Assembly (NCBI RefSeq): GCF_036689865.1
Contig: NZ_JBAHUQ010000008.1
Span: 1 to 64,000, forward strand
Length of the DNA: 64,000 nt
Source: Magnetococcus sp. PR-3
GTDB lineage: Bacteria > Pseudomonadota > Magnetococcia > Magnetococcales > Magnetococcaceae
Direction: 5' to 3'
Each line of letters starts with the position of its first letter. The stretch's first letter is position 1. The position numbers were made by a program, and so were the translations under genes. The notes below the pieces were generated by a model. That model was not told the DNA's origin, did no database searches, and saw nothing but the letters and a program-made list of their open reading frames with translations. Below are positions 55,222 to 63,790 of this stretch, in pieces.

Positions 55222-56400
55222 TTACCAAAGTTCGGGCCACTGCTGGCGTAGCTTCGCCAAACGTTGACGACCTAATGCCATACCGATGTCAGCCCCCTTA
55301 TACCCATCGGCCATAATCGCCTGGGGCTTTACCGATTGCCAAATTTTCATTGCTTTTTTTATGCCAACAGTCGGGTTTGGCCACCCAAAAACCTCAGAGT
55401 GCAACGCACAGAGAGACAGTAACTGACTGCTTCTTGGCTGTTGCAGCCCACCTTTTAGCCCATTAAGAACAGGAAGTAACTTTTCTGGAGCATGACGTGA
55501 CACAAACAAAGCATGCGGTAACGACTCCAAAAGCCACACCAGCTCTTTTTGTATACGGCCCGGCATGCGCATATACCGCCCCATTCGAGTAATCAATGGG
55601 GCTACAGGCTCTTGATCGGGCAGCACATCTCCAATCCAAGCAGCCAAACGCAAGGTTATCTCCCCCTGCCACTGACACATCAGTGTCAATAGGGGGAAGG
55701 TCGAGTGATGAGCGCACGTTGTATCAGGAAAAATCAGAGGTTGAGCCCCTACTTTTTGCACCAAGTAAGCATATTGCCCACCCTGCTCTTCCATTAACCC
55801 TCGTTCACTTTCAACCCAAATACGTTCAGGGCTCAGCTCCTGCAACTCCTCTTTAACTACCAGCTCCTGACATAGCAGCAATGTCTCATCATTCACCTCA
55901 AAGCCCAATGAGGCAAAGCGGGCATAAAATCGGGCTAAGCGTAATACCCTTAAAGGATCTTCTGCAAAGGCAGAGGTCACATGACGCAGATGGCGGTTAG
56001 TCAAGTCCTGCACCCCACCAAACGGATCAATCAACACTCCACCTAACGAGCGTGCCATGGCGTTAACAGTTAAGTCACGACGGGCAAGATCCTGCTCCAA
56101 GGTCACCATAGGGGTGGAGGTTACAGAAAACCCCAAATAACCTTTACCCTGTTTACGCTCCGTACGGGCCAGCGCATACTCTTCATGATTAACCGGGTGT
56201 AAAAAGACAGGAAAATCCGCCCCTACCTGCTTAAAACCCAGCGCCAACATTTGCTCTGGGGTCGCACCTACAACAACCCAATCCCGATCTTTTGCAGGAA
56301 CTCCAAGCAACGCATCCCGTACCGACCCCCCCACCTCATAGATAGAGATGGTGGGGTGCTGCTCCAAGCCAAGGTGCTGGTTGGGCATTGGAGACGACAT
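55222..56400 (-). CDS. cca: CCA-adding tRNA nucleotidyltransferase
   Basis: A 392-residue class II CCA-adding enzyme that builds or repairs the tRNA 3' end. The catalytic head has YEVGGSVRDALLG with KDRDWVVVG (the DxD carboxylates). It continues with RRDLTVNAMA and the neck motif FAEDPLRVLRLARFYARF. Length is that of the bacterial type without the extra HD domain. It lies 3 nt after an upstream gene on the same strand. A shorter start at Met5 is possible. Confidence 0.94.
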   Translation of the reverse strand: MSSPMPNQHLGLEQHPTISIYEVGGSVRDALLGVPAKDRDWVVVGATPEQMLALGFKQVGADFPVFLHPVNHEEYALARTERKQGKGYLGFSVTSTPMVTLEQDLARRDLTVNAMARSLGGVLIDPFGGVQDLTNRHLRHVTSAFAEDPLRVLRLARFYARFASLGFEVNDETLLLCQELVVKEELQELSPERIWVESERGLMEEQGGQYAYLVQKVGAQPLIFPDTTCAHHSTFPLLTLMCQWQGEITLRLAAWIGDVLPDQEPVAPLITRMGRYMRMPGRIQKELVWLLESLPHALFVSRHAPEKLLPVLNGLKGGLQQPRSSQLLSLCALHSEVFGWPNPTVGIKKAMKIWQSVKPQAIMADGYKGADIGMALGRQRLAKLRQQWPELW

Positions 56401-56403
56401 ACG

Positions 56404-57234
56404 TTAGACCAAAGCAGCTTCACGCACAGCCTGCAACCAGATCAAACCTTCCACCTCATCATTTACGGCTGGCTGATAGCCCTTAAGCACATATTCAGAG
56501 GCATAGATTTTAATGGCCAATGGTGGCCAGTGCTCACCTTGCATGGGAACCCGAAGTTGTAAAGCGGCAAAGCTGATGCCTTCTACCTCAACCCAATCCA
56601 CCTCTTCAACAACCCCACGGACACCATAATCATCCAGACTATCTTCAGCCCCGATCAGGAAATGGGATCCTTTCAGGTTAACCGAAAGGGTACGCCCCTC
56701 CTCTTCAGGGGAAGAGTCCTGCTGATTCTGCGCCACAGCACTTAAATTCTGTTCATCAACCTCAATGCGGTCTCGCTGTGCGGGGTGCAGAGTATACGCC
56801 AAACCCGCCATGCTATACCCGTAATATTCACCCGCAACCAGCTCAGTTTCCCGGAAAGCATACAGAGGGTTAAAGGCTGTGATAGAGCGCTCTTCGCCGA
56901 TCTGTATACGCTCCCAGCAATCCCCCTCTTCGCCTGATTCAATAGCCTCAAAGATAGCGGTATTCTGACCGCCGCTATAAAGAAAGGGAAAAATACCCAC
57001 CATATGGCGGCTCTCATCTTCTTCCACAGCAATGATCATCAAGAAGCGCAAAGGCCCATCTTCTGGATAGTGCAACGCCATGAGCGTGGCCTCGTGAGCA
57101 GAGCCATTGTCCCCATGACTAAATCGAGTTGCCATAGGCCAAGGCTGGGCCTCAGCGGTAAAACGGTGCACCACTCCCCGCAACCACTTTTCAAAATCGG
57201 GCAGGATAGCACTCCAGTGATAACCGTGATCCAT
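56404..57234 (-). CDS. Hypothetical acidic protein upstream of cca
   Basis: A 276-residue soluble protein that I do not recognise. It is acidic and appears beta-rich, with an internal spacer of Gln/Ser/Glu (about 170-180). The N-terminal half contains FRETELVAGEYYGYSMAGLAY and the C-terminal half WPPLAIKIYASEYVLKGY. GGAG lies upstream of the ATG. Its stop is 3 nt before the cca start, so they are a transcriptional unit. Confidence 0.7.
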   Translation of the reverse strand: MDHGYHWSAILPDFEKWLRGVVHRFTAEAQPWPMATRFSHGDNGSAHEATLMALHYPEDGPLRFLMIIAVEEDESRHMVGIFPFLYSGGQNTAIFEAIESGEEGDCWERIQIGEERSITAFNPLYAFRETELVAGEYYGYSMAGLAYTLHPAQRDRIEVDEQNLSAVAQNQQDSSPEEEGRTLSVNLKGSHFLIGAEDSLDDYGVRGVVEEVDWVEVEGISFAALQLRVPMQGEHWPPLAIKIYASEYVLKGYQPAVNDEVEGLIWLQAVREAALV

Positions 57235-57318
57235 AACGTTCTACTCCAGGATTTTCTTGAGCCTGCTGACAAACAAAAAAGGGTCAGGCATAGATGCCCA
57301 ACCCTTTAATCTGTTTCA

Positions 57319-57407
57319 TGGTGCCGGAGGCCGGAGTCGAACCGGCACGTAGTTGCCTACGGCAGATTTTGAATCTGCTGCGTCTACCAATTTCGCCACT
57401 CCGGCAC
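57319..57407 (-). tRNA. tRNA-Leu (anticodon CAA)
   Basis: An 89-nt gene including the encoded CCA. The acceptor stem is GTGCCGG...CCGGCAC. The anticodon stem GCAGA/TCTGC holds the loop TTCAAAA, giving CAA and reading UUG. A long variable arm (about TGCCGTAGGCA) marks class II. The T-arm GGTTCGACTCC is standard. It sits 111 nt downstream of metZ on the same strand. Confidence 0.96.
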
Positions 57408-57508
57408 TGAAGGTTGCGAATGTACCGCAACCTTTTTTCGCTGTCAATACATTCATAGACAGAAGGTGAACTTATCTTAAAAACTCTGCCTTTTTTTGTA
57501 TTCAGCCC

Positions 57509-58690
57509 TTAATTCAAAGCTTGGAGAATGTCCTCAATCACATCTTCAACATCTTCCAACCCCACAGAAAAGCGAACCAAGCCTTCCCCGATACCAGCTT
57601 GCTGACGATCTTTTTGAGGAACTCTCGCATGGGTTGTGGTCGCAGGGTGGGTAACCAGCGTCTTACTATCTCCTAAGTTTGCAGTAATCGTTGCCAGTTG
57701 CAGACGATCCATAAAAGCATGGGCAGAAGCCCGATCCCCTAGGTCCAGACACACAACCCCACCAAAACCGAGCATCTGCTTTTTAGCCAGTGCATGCTGC
57801 TTGTGGCTCTCCAACCCTGGGTAGAGTACGCGATGCTGAGTATCTGGGCGTTCAAAAAGAGCCTCAGCCACTTTCATTGCATTCTCACAGTGGCGCTCCA
57901 TGCGAATACCCAGCGTCTCTAGACCTTTATAGAGAACCCAAGCATTAAAAGGAGAGAGACTAGGCCCTGCATTGCGCATATAACTACGCATGGGCCCTTC
58001 TACAATCTCCACATCACCAATAATCCCACCACCCAGCACCCGCCCCTGACCATCCAAATACTTGGTGGCTGAGTGAACCACTAAATGTGCACCCATCGAT
58101 AAAGGGTTCTGCAAAATGGGCGTGCAAAAGACATTATCAACAACCATTTTGATCTTATGATCACGGGCTAGTTGCCCCAATGCAGGAAGGTCAGCCAACT
58201 CTAACGTTGGGTTAGCCGGGCTCTCCAGATAGAACATCTTGGTATTGGAACGGATGGCATTTCGCCAACCGTCTGTATCGGACAGTTCGACAAAGTCCAC
58301 TTCAATACCAAATTTTCCCAAATAGTTTTTCGCCACATTAATGGTAGAGCCAAAGACTGAACGGCTCATTATCAAATGGTCACCCTGCTCTAGCAGCGCC
58401 ATAAAAACACCAAAAATCGCTGCCATGCCTGAGGAGGTTGCGACACAAGACTCGCCATCCTCTAACTCAGCAAGACGGTTTTCAAAGGCTTCCACCGTCG
58501 GATTACTGAAGCGACTGTAGATGTTTCCCTCTTCATCGTCCCCAAAAACCGCAGCAGCCTGTGCAGCATCTTCAAAAAAGAAGCTGGATGTTAGGTGCAT
58601 GGATAAGCTGTTCTCCCGCGCGCTACTGGCTGGCACCCCAGTGTGAAGGGCCCGGGTGTTTTTGCCATATCGGGATTTACCATTTTCCAT
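57509..58690 (-). CDS. metZ: O-succinylhomoserine sulfhydrylase
   Basis: A 393-residue PLP enzyme of the Cys/Met metabolism family. The PLP lysine is Lys210 in VVHSATKYLDGQGR. Other motifs are YSRFSNPTVEAFENRLAELE, SSGMAAIF and the C-terminal FSVGLEDVEDVIEDI. The GQGRVLGG following the lysine is typical of MetZ, which makes homocysteine from O-succinylhomoserine and sulfide. A homoserine or cystathionine lyase role cannot be fully excluded by eye. The ATG at 58690 has GAGGAATT upstream. Confidence 0.9.
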   Translation of the reverse strand: MENGKSRYGKNTRALHTGVPASSARENSLSMHLTSSFFFEDAAQAAAVFGDDEEGNIYSRFSNPTVEAFENRLAELEDGESCVATSSGMAAIFGVFMALLEQGDHLIMSRSVFGSTINVAKNYLGKFGIEVDFVELSDTDGWRNAIRSNTKMFYLESPANPTLELADLPALGQLARDHKIKMVVDNVFCTPILQNPLSMGAHLVVHSATKYLDGQGRVLGGGIIGDVEIVEGPMRSYMRNAGPSLSPFNAWVLYKGLETLGIRMERHCENAMKVAEALFERPDTQHRVLYPGLESHKQHALAKKQMLGFGGVVCLDLGDRASAHAFMDRLQLATITANLGDSKTLVTHPATTTHARVPQKDRQQAGIGEGLVRFSVGLEDVEDVIEDILQALN

Positions 58691-58834
58691 CTGTGAATTC
58701 CTCAACAATAAAACAGTCACTATATGGACTACGCATGCTACGGTGATTACACCTTTTTGTCCAGGCAAACCCCATTTTGATCACTTTCTTGGTTGACCTT
58801 AGCCCTTCAGATATGGAGTATATGGGTCCCATAA

Positions 58835-58921
58835 GCCCGCATGGTGAAATCGGTAGACACAAGAGACTTAAAATCTCTCGACCCTTGGGTCGTCCCAGTT
58901 CGACTCTGGGTGCGGGCACCA
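58835..58921 (+). tRNA. tRNA-Leu (anticodon TAA)
   Basis: An 87-nt gene with encoded CCA. Acceptor stem GCCCGCA...TGCGGGC. The anticodon stem AGAGA/TCTCT holds the loop CTTAAAA, so the anticodon is TAA (reads UUA). The class II variable arm is present (CGACCCTTGGGTCGTC). It is followed by a strong terminator. Confidence 0.96.
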
Positions 58922-58948
58922 TTTAAGATATAAGGCTTTTTAGCCCGA

Positions 58949-58978
58949 AAGGCCCGGTCAATAGACTGGGCCTTTTTT
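58949..58978 (+). terminator. Terminator of tRNA-Leu(TAA)
   Basis: AAGGCCCGGTC and GACTGGGCCTT pair (one G-U) around a 4-nt loop, followed by TTTTTT, 28 nt after the tRNA. Confidence 0.92.
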
Positions 58979-59480
58979 ATTACGCAGCAGAAGAGCAACA
59001 GATTCTTTTCATTTTACTCTGAATATCTGCTAAAGATGGCGCATAAACCATCTCTCCACCCCACCCCATTGCACATGAGTTAACCCTCTTACTGCGCAGA
59101 ACATGCCCCCGTTGTGGTGCTATGCCCCCCAGCATAACAGGCACCCTGCCTAGCTTTCAGCCAATACGGAAGATATTCCGACTCGTAAAAGGTTCATGCT
59201 CAAACCCATAAAAGCCATCTATCCGTGAGAGAGGCGCAATCAAACCCAAACATGCCGTTACCTGTATTGCTCGACTGTTTACATGTTCTGGAACACTCAA
59301 CGCCCTTAAAGGTACAGGATTGAAAGCACCATAGATTAAAAGCAACCGACCGTTTCCAGCATACATGACTTGATCGTTTAAACCTTTGATCTTGAACCTA
59401 TCCAAAATACTCTAGCCCATACCCCTACTAGATTCCAGAGCCACCCCGCAATCACCACACAACCCTAAATCTGCTCCCTT

Positions 59481-59768
59481 CTAATGCCTCAACCGAATCC
59501 CTAAGCCCCTGCCATGCGCATGCTTGGCAATATTCTGCACACCATAAAGAGACAGGTCAGTCTCTTTATGGTTTTGGAGGTACACACCAACCCAGCTGGT
59601 AAGCTTTACACTAGAAACCGTATACCCGAGAAAAGGCGCAGAAAAAGACAATAGATTATCAACCCCCCCCCCAACATAAGAGAACCGAGCAACACCCCAC
59701 CGATCATCGACCAGATCTCGTGACCAGGACATCAGATCAACAGAAACAGGTACGCCACTGGCGCACCC
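59481..59768 (-). pseudogene. Possible gene remnant
   Basis: The frame reads GVPVSVDLMSWSRDLVDDRWG and continues through FSYVGGGVDNLLSFSAPF to GLGIRLRH, then stops at 59481. Alternating hydrophobic residues suggest beta structure, perhaps an outer-membrane strand region. The upstream part continues only in another frame (HYFSDERLGAPVA), which implies a frameshift near 59770. A 10-G run falls inside the coding frame. No ribosome-binding site is present. Family unknown. Confidence 0.35.
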
Positions 59769-59859
59769 AATCGCTCATCAGAGAAATAATGGCTTCTATC
59801 TGTTTTTAACGCGAAAAACATGCAAATAACGCTTGAAGAGAATGACTGGGTTTCCCCAT

Positions 59860-59890
59860 AAAAAAAGACTCCGAACCTGAAGATTCGGAG
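59860..59890 (-). terminator. Terminator downstream of the CULT gene
   Basis: CTCCGAA and TTCGGAG (59869-59875 and 59884-59890) pair, with a TTTTTTT run after it on the minus strand. It lies about 245 nt past the CULT gene stop and is the first terminator-like hairpin in that direction. Confidence 0.65.
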
Positions 59891-60134
59891 CCCTCATATG
59901 GAATCAGTACCGGTGTCAACCGTACCTGTTGCGCATGTACTATCCCGGCACCATCCTGTGAGGATTGAGAGATAGAAAAAGGTCTGTACCTACTTTGTAC
60001 CATCAATTCAAAAGGAGTTTCCAGGAAATCCGAACAACAAGATTCTCTTTTAATGTAAAAAACAACTACACCCTGCATACATCCATGAATTTTTTGAAAT
60101 TTTCGTAAAATCTCATGTTTGCTTTTTAATAAGA

Positions 60135-60665
60135 TTATTTTTTTTCTTTTTGTTCAATCAAGCGACCATCAATAAGACCCCAAAAACGATCTTCTACAGC
60201 CTTAAAATACCATCCCAATTGGGTCTGACAATGGGCACAAACAGATAACTGCCATTGATAACCCGCAAACCAACTAAACTCACGACTTTCCTCACCAGCC
60301 ACCGCGACATTTACAACCTGACCATAACAGGTGATTTTAAAAACATATCCAGCCGGGTTGAAAAAAGTATGCGCTGAACTCCCTTGCCGCTGAACTTGCC
60401 AATCACGATCAGTCACCACATGCCTACACACTTTGCAAAACAACCGGGTATTCGGGAACGGTTCATGCACTATACCCTCATCAAGAGCAGCTAGCTGTTC
60501 AGAGGTATCCGTGCACGGTTCCTCTTTGAAGCTAACTATATCTTTTTTTTCAAAAGGATAACTTCTATCCCAAGTCACAGGCAAAAATTGCCTACTCGTT
60601 ATGGCAAGCATGTTTTGCCCGTTGCGTAGCGGCAATTTTTTCGAGTGATCTTGGATCAGGAGCAT
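60135..60665 (-). CDS. CULT-domain (cereblon-like) protein
   Basis: A 176-residue protein whose residues about 75-155 match the CULT domain, the ligand-binding part of human cereblon. Zinc cysteines are Cys77/Cys80 (FCKVC) and Cys143/Cys146 (CAHC). The aromatic cage is Trp132, Trp138, Trp152 and Phe154; the spacing 6, 14 and 2 equals human W380/W386/W400/F402. The motif SWFAGYQW corresponds to the cage-forming WFPGY block. Stand-alone CULT proteins are known in bacteria, including Magnetospirillum, and bind uracil-like and thalidomide-type imides; their cell role is not settled. The N-terminal 70 residues have no known domain. There is no signal peptide. The start is uncertain (an ATG 18 codons later is possible). 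Confidence 0.88.
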   Translation of the reverse strand: MLLIQDHSKKLPLRNGQNMLAITSRQFLPVTWDRSYPFEKKDIVSFKEEPCTDTSEQLAALDEGIVHEPFPNTRLFCKVCRHVVTDRDWQVQRQGSSAHTFFNPAGYVFKITCYGQVVNVAVAGEESREFSWFAGYQWQLSVCAHCQTQLGWYFKAVEDRFWGLIDGRLIEQKEKK

Positions 60666-60900
60666 GGTGCATCCAACACAGGTATCCAGGTTTTTTTATT
60701 AAGCCTGAGTACCAAACGGCACACCATAACCATGGATGGAGCCTGCCCTTCTCGTGATTTAAACCCACGGGATGGACAGAACCAAGCCTGCCTTGGTAAA
60801 ATGGTATCAGGAAGTGAAGCGCTAACCGGACATTGTACAACGTGTTTCATACCTGGAATAGAAAAAACTGACAGAATCGATCCCAGGAGAGGATGGAGCC

Positions 60901-61215
60901 ATGTTAGAAGATCTGCAGAAACAGATTGATGAAGAGCGTCGCGAAAAAGTAGAGCGTCAAAAACAAGAACAGCTGATGCGGGTAAGACTTGCCTTCTACA
61001 TGGTGGCAGGCTTTGGCATTATATCCATGATTGGTGGAGGCCTGTACGCCGGAGGTGCTTTTGACCTTGAGATCTCATCCGCCGGTAATATGGTAGCCAG
61101 CCCTTCAGAAAAGCGCGCACGCACACAACGCTTTCTCGATGATAGCCGCCAAAACCATATGCAAGGCGTTTTAACCATGCATGACCCCTGGCCCAGGGTT
61201 AAGATTGGCCAATAG
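60901..61215 (+). CDS. Small single-span membrane protein
   Basis: A 104-residue hypothetical. It has a charged, coiled-coil-like N-terminus (1-27), one membrane helix (about 28-52, LAFYMVAGFGIISMIGGGLYAGG) and a basic tail. GGAG lies before the ATG. It is divergent from the CULT gene with a 235-nt gap and ends at a bidirectional terminator. No known family. Confidence 0.7.
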   Translation: MLEDLQKQIDEERREKVERQKQEQLMRVRLAFYMVAGFGIISMIGGGLYAGGAFDLEISSAGNMVASPSEKRARTQRFLDDSRQNHMQGVLTMHDPWPRVKIGQ

Positions 61216-61262
61216 AAGATCACTGAGAAAAAGGCAGAGTTTTAATAAACTGCCCAAGAACC

Positions 61263-61301
61263 AAAAAAAAGGGGGGCCCTGCGATCAGGGCCCCCCTTTT
61301 T
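61263..61301. terminator. Bidirectional terminator
   Basis: AAAAAAAAGGGGGGCCCT, loop GCGATC, AGGGCCCCCCTTTTT is a 17-bp hairpin with A- and T-runs on its two sides. It serves the convergent small membrane gene and HD-GYP gene. Confidence 0.93.
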
Positions 61302-61320
61302 CTTAATACTCAAAAGCGCA

Positions 61321-62859
61321 CTACAAACCACAAATGGTATGAAGCTCTCTGGTTTTGTAGAGTTTTTCCAGAATATCTACCACACCTGGATCAAAGTGAA
61401 CACCACGGCCACGCATGATCTCTTGCATGGCATCTTCTACACTCCAGGCCGATTTATAAGGCCGCATATTTGTCAAAGCATCAAAGACATCAGCAATGGC
61501 CACGATACGAGCCGCCAGCGGGATTGCCTCACCGGATAAACCTTGCGGGTACCCTGTTCCATTCCACTTTTCATGATGGAATAAGGCGATATCATGCGCC
61601 AACTCAAACCAGTTTTGCCCCCCAAGGATTGTCGCACCGATGCCCGGATGTGCCTTGATCACCTCAAACTCTTCATGGCTGAGCTGATCTGGTTTTCGTA
61701 AAATTTGGTCAGGTACACCAATTTTACCGATATCATGCAGCTTACTCGCCTGCCCCATCCGCAACGCTTCGGCCTGTTTAACCCCTAAATCTTCTGCAAT
61801 TTTGGTTACTAAAGAGGCGATACGCTTAATATGGTTACCGGTATCTGTATCTTTAAACTCTGCCGCAATGGCCAACATATGCATGGCATGACGGTTGGCT
61901 TCTTGCAAATCCATGGTTAGCTGTAAATTAGCTAAAACCGATGCAAACTGGTTGGCCATGACATGAATGATATGGCGGTCGTTGTCGGTCAGCTGGTCGG
62001 TGTTTTCTAAGTAGATATAGCCCATATTACGTTGATGGGTCTTTAAGGGAATAAGTTGAACATTTTTTCCCAACTCATCAACATTACGCTTGGATTGAAC
62101 AACTTCATGACACAGGTCAACCACGGTTTCTGTTTTGTGGCTGTGAACGTCTTCAAAATCCCCAGTACCCGCCTGCACCACAACTTTTTCACCTGAAAGC
62201 GTCATGATCAAACCATCACCACTGGTGACGATACTGTTTTTCCCCAGATGGCACAGACTAATAATCTGCGTTAAAACACCTTGGAAAAATTCAGGAACAA
62301 CATCAACATTACGGGGAAAGAGATTAGGTGTGCTTTCAAGAATACGCTCAAGACCCAAACGGTTTGTTTCAATAACCTGCAGGTCTCTATAGGCTTTAAT
62401 GGCAGTGCGCAGCGCTGTATAGAGCCGGTTTGCCGTAAGCTCGGTCTTATCCTTGTAGTCATCAATATCATAATTATCAATAACGTAACGCTCTGGTGCA
62501 ACCCCAGGCTGCCCAGTACGAATAATCAGCCGAATCTGTTGATCACCCCAAGTTTTGCGAATCCACTCAACCAACTTTAGACCGGCACTCTCCTCCTCCA
62601 TAACCACATCAATGAGCGCGACCGCAAATGGATCTTGCTCCATAATGATACGCTTGGCTTGTTCCGCAGAGTTGGCCGAAATGATCTGCGCAGAGTGACC
62701 AGAGAAAGAAAAATCGCGCAAGTTTAATCGTGTCAGGACATGTATATCTTCATCATCATCAACCACCAGCACACGCCAAGGCGTTGCATCAGAAACCTCT
62801 GGTTTCTGAACGGGGTGGGAATTTCTAGATTCCGGACGTTTTTTTCGAATAAGTTTCAT
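61321..62859 (-). CDS. HD-GYP response regulator (RpfG-like, DUF3369)
   Basis: A 512-residue protein. The receiver has acidic DDDE at 34-37 and the phospho-acceptor Asp84 in VALIDVV. A GAF-like DUF3369 domain (about 165-320) is next. The HD-GYP domain has His375-Asp376 in LHDIGKIG and HHEKWNGTGYPQG at 428-440. It probably degrades c-di-GMP when phosphorylated. In the GYP segment the usual Asp is Asn (WNGTGYP), seen in some active members. No partner kinase is adjacent; one of the two hybrid kinases in the window could be one, but that is a guess. Confidence 0.9.
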   Translation of the reverse strand: MKLIRKKRPESRNSHPVQKPEVSDATPWRVLVVDDDEDIHVLTRLNLRDFSFSGHSAQIISANSAEQAKRIIMEQDPFAVALIDVVMEEESAGLKLVEWIRKTWGDQQIRLIIRTGQPGVAPERYVIDNYDIDDYKDKTELTANRLYTALRTAIKAYRDLQVIETNRLGLERILESTPNLFPRNVDVVPEFFQGVLTQIISLCHLGKNSIVTSGDGLIMTLSGEKVVVQAGTGDFEDVHSHKTETVVDLCHEVVQSKRNVDELGKNVQLIPLKTHQRNMGYIYLENTDQLTDNDRHIIHVMANQFASVLANLQLTMDLQEANRHAMHMLAIAAEFKDTDTGNHIKRIASLVTKIAEDLGVKQAEALRMGQASKLHDIGKIGVPDQILRKPDQLSHEEFEVIKAHPGIGATILGGQNWFELAHDIALFHHEKWNGTGYPQGLSGEAIPLAARIVAIADVFDALTNMRPYKSAWSVEDAMQEIMRGRGVHFDPGVVDILEKLYKTRELHTICGL

Positions 62860-63052
62860 ACAGTCCTAAAACCACAGGTATTTAATGCCACACTCGCCGT
62901 AATGGCATGACCGAAACAGATGACGACCATTCACAACGTTTGTAGATAATAACAGAAAATGTCACATTCTCACAACATTCTTATACCCATGTTTTTGTTC
63001 ATACATTTAACACCAAGATCTTTATAACCTTTAAAGGTAAGACATTTTAGCG

Positions 63053-63790
63053 TCAAAAAGCATTGTGAAAACCGAAGATCAAACGCTCATCTTCTTCACT
63101 CAATTGAGTCGTAACACTGCTAAAAGGGGAGAAACGATATTGGGTTTCCATCTTATAGCGATTACCCTGCACATCACCGACCGCACTGTTGACAGCCCAA
63201 TCCCCTTTTTGCCACTGCGCTTGTAGATAGTGCCCTTGTTGGTGGGACACAACCCCTTTCATCTGCACAGGCTGACCGTGTACATGCTGTAATGAACGAC
63301 GAGGTGTCAATTCCAGATGGCCCGGCTTAGTGACACTCCATTGTGCTTGCAGAGGAACCCCAACAGCTGGTTTTTTTTCAGATCCAACATCCTCATAACC
63401 TTGTTCTCGCCCCATCCAAGCCGGCAACGATACCCGCTTGGACAGGTGGCGAGCTTGCATATTAAGCCAACTTTTAGAGCGTTTTTTAATCTGTTCTGTA
63501 TCCCAACCCCACTGTGTTGTCGTAGCTAGGGGTTCAACAACACGCTCAAAGCTGATATCCCTTGGTTCGTTCTTACTGGTATGGCCAAACACATAGGCGG
63601 TTTGTTGAGATGACATCATCCAAGCAGGCCCATCAAGCCAACCACCATGCATCGCTGCTGTCCAAGCACAGGACTCTATTTCACACACAGCGACTGAATA
63701 ACGATCCTGCTCGGCTTGAGCAAACAATGGGCTGGTGACTGACATAAGCACCAACACACAGGTCGATAAGAAAACCTTAAAATTAGACAT
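63053..63790 (-). CDS. Exported hypothetical protein
   Basis: A 245-residue protein with a signal peptide (hydrophobic 5-22, cleavage likely after LFAQA). The mature part has two cysteines in an early CEIESCAW block, repeated Trp-containing motifs (WGWDTE, WLNMQA, LQAQW), and a C-terminus that ends LIFGFHNAF with a terminal Phe, as in outer-membrane beta barrels. It is not a family I recognise. GAGGGG precedes the ATG. Confidence 0.65.
   Translation of the reverse strand: MSNFKVFLSTCVLVLMSVTSPLFAQAEQDRYSVAVCEIESCAWTAAMHGGWLDGPAWMMSSQQTAYVFGHTSKNEPRDISFERVVEPLATTTQWGWDTEQIKKRSKSWLNMQARHLSKRVSLPAWMGREQGYEDVGSEKKPAVGVPLQAQWSVTKPGHLELTPRRSLQHVHGQPVQMKGVVSHQQGHYLQAQWQKGDWAVNSAVGDVQGNRYKMETQYRFSPFSSVTTQLSEEDERLIFGFHNAF

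Larger units (their letters stand above)
58979..60134. other. Degenerate region without an intact gene
   Basis: About 1.15 kb between the tRNA-Leu terminator and the CULT gene. It holds short minus-strand frames, among them 59157-59405 and 59481-59732, with protein-like but broken sequence. There is also a 10-C run (59663-59672) and one terminator-like hairpin (59869-59890). I cannot assign a function. It looks like decaying coding DNA, possibly from an element inserted beside the tRNA, though no integrase or direct repeat was found. Confidence 0.5.

Noticed and set aside
59806-60078. Minus-strand 90-codon frame after the CULT gene
   Set aside because: It runs through a terminator-like hairpin and its composition is not convincing; treated as non-coding.
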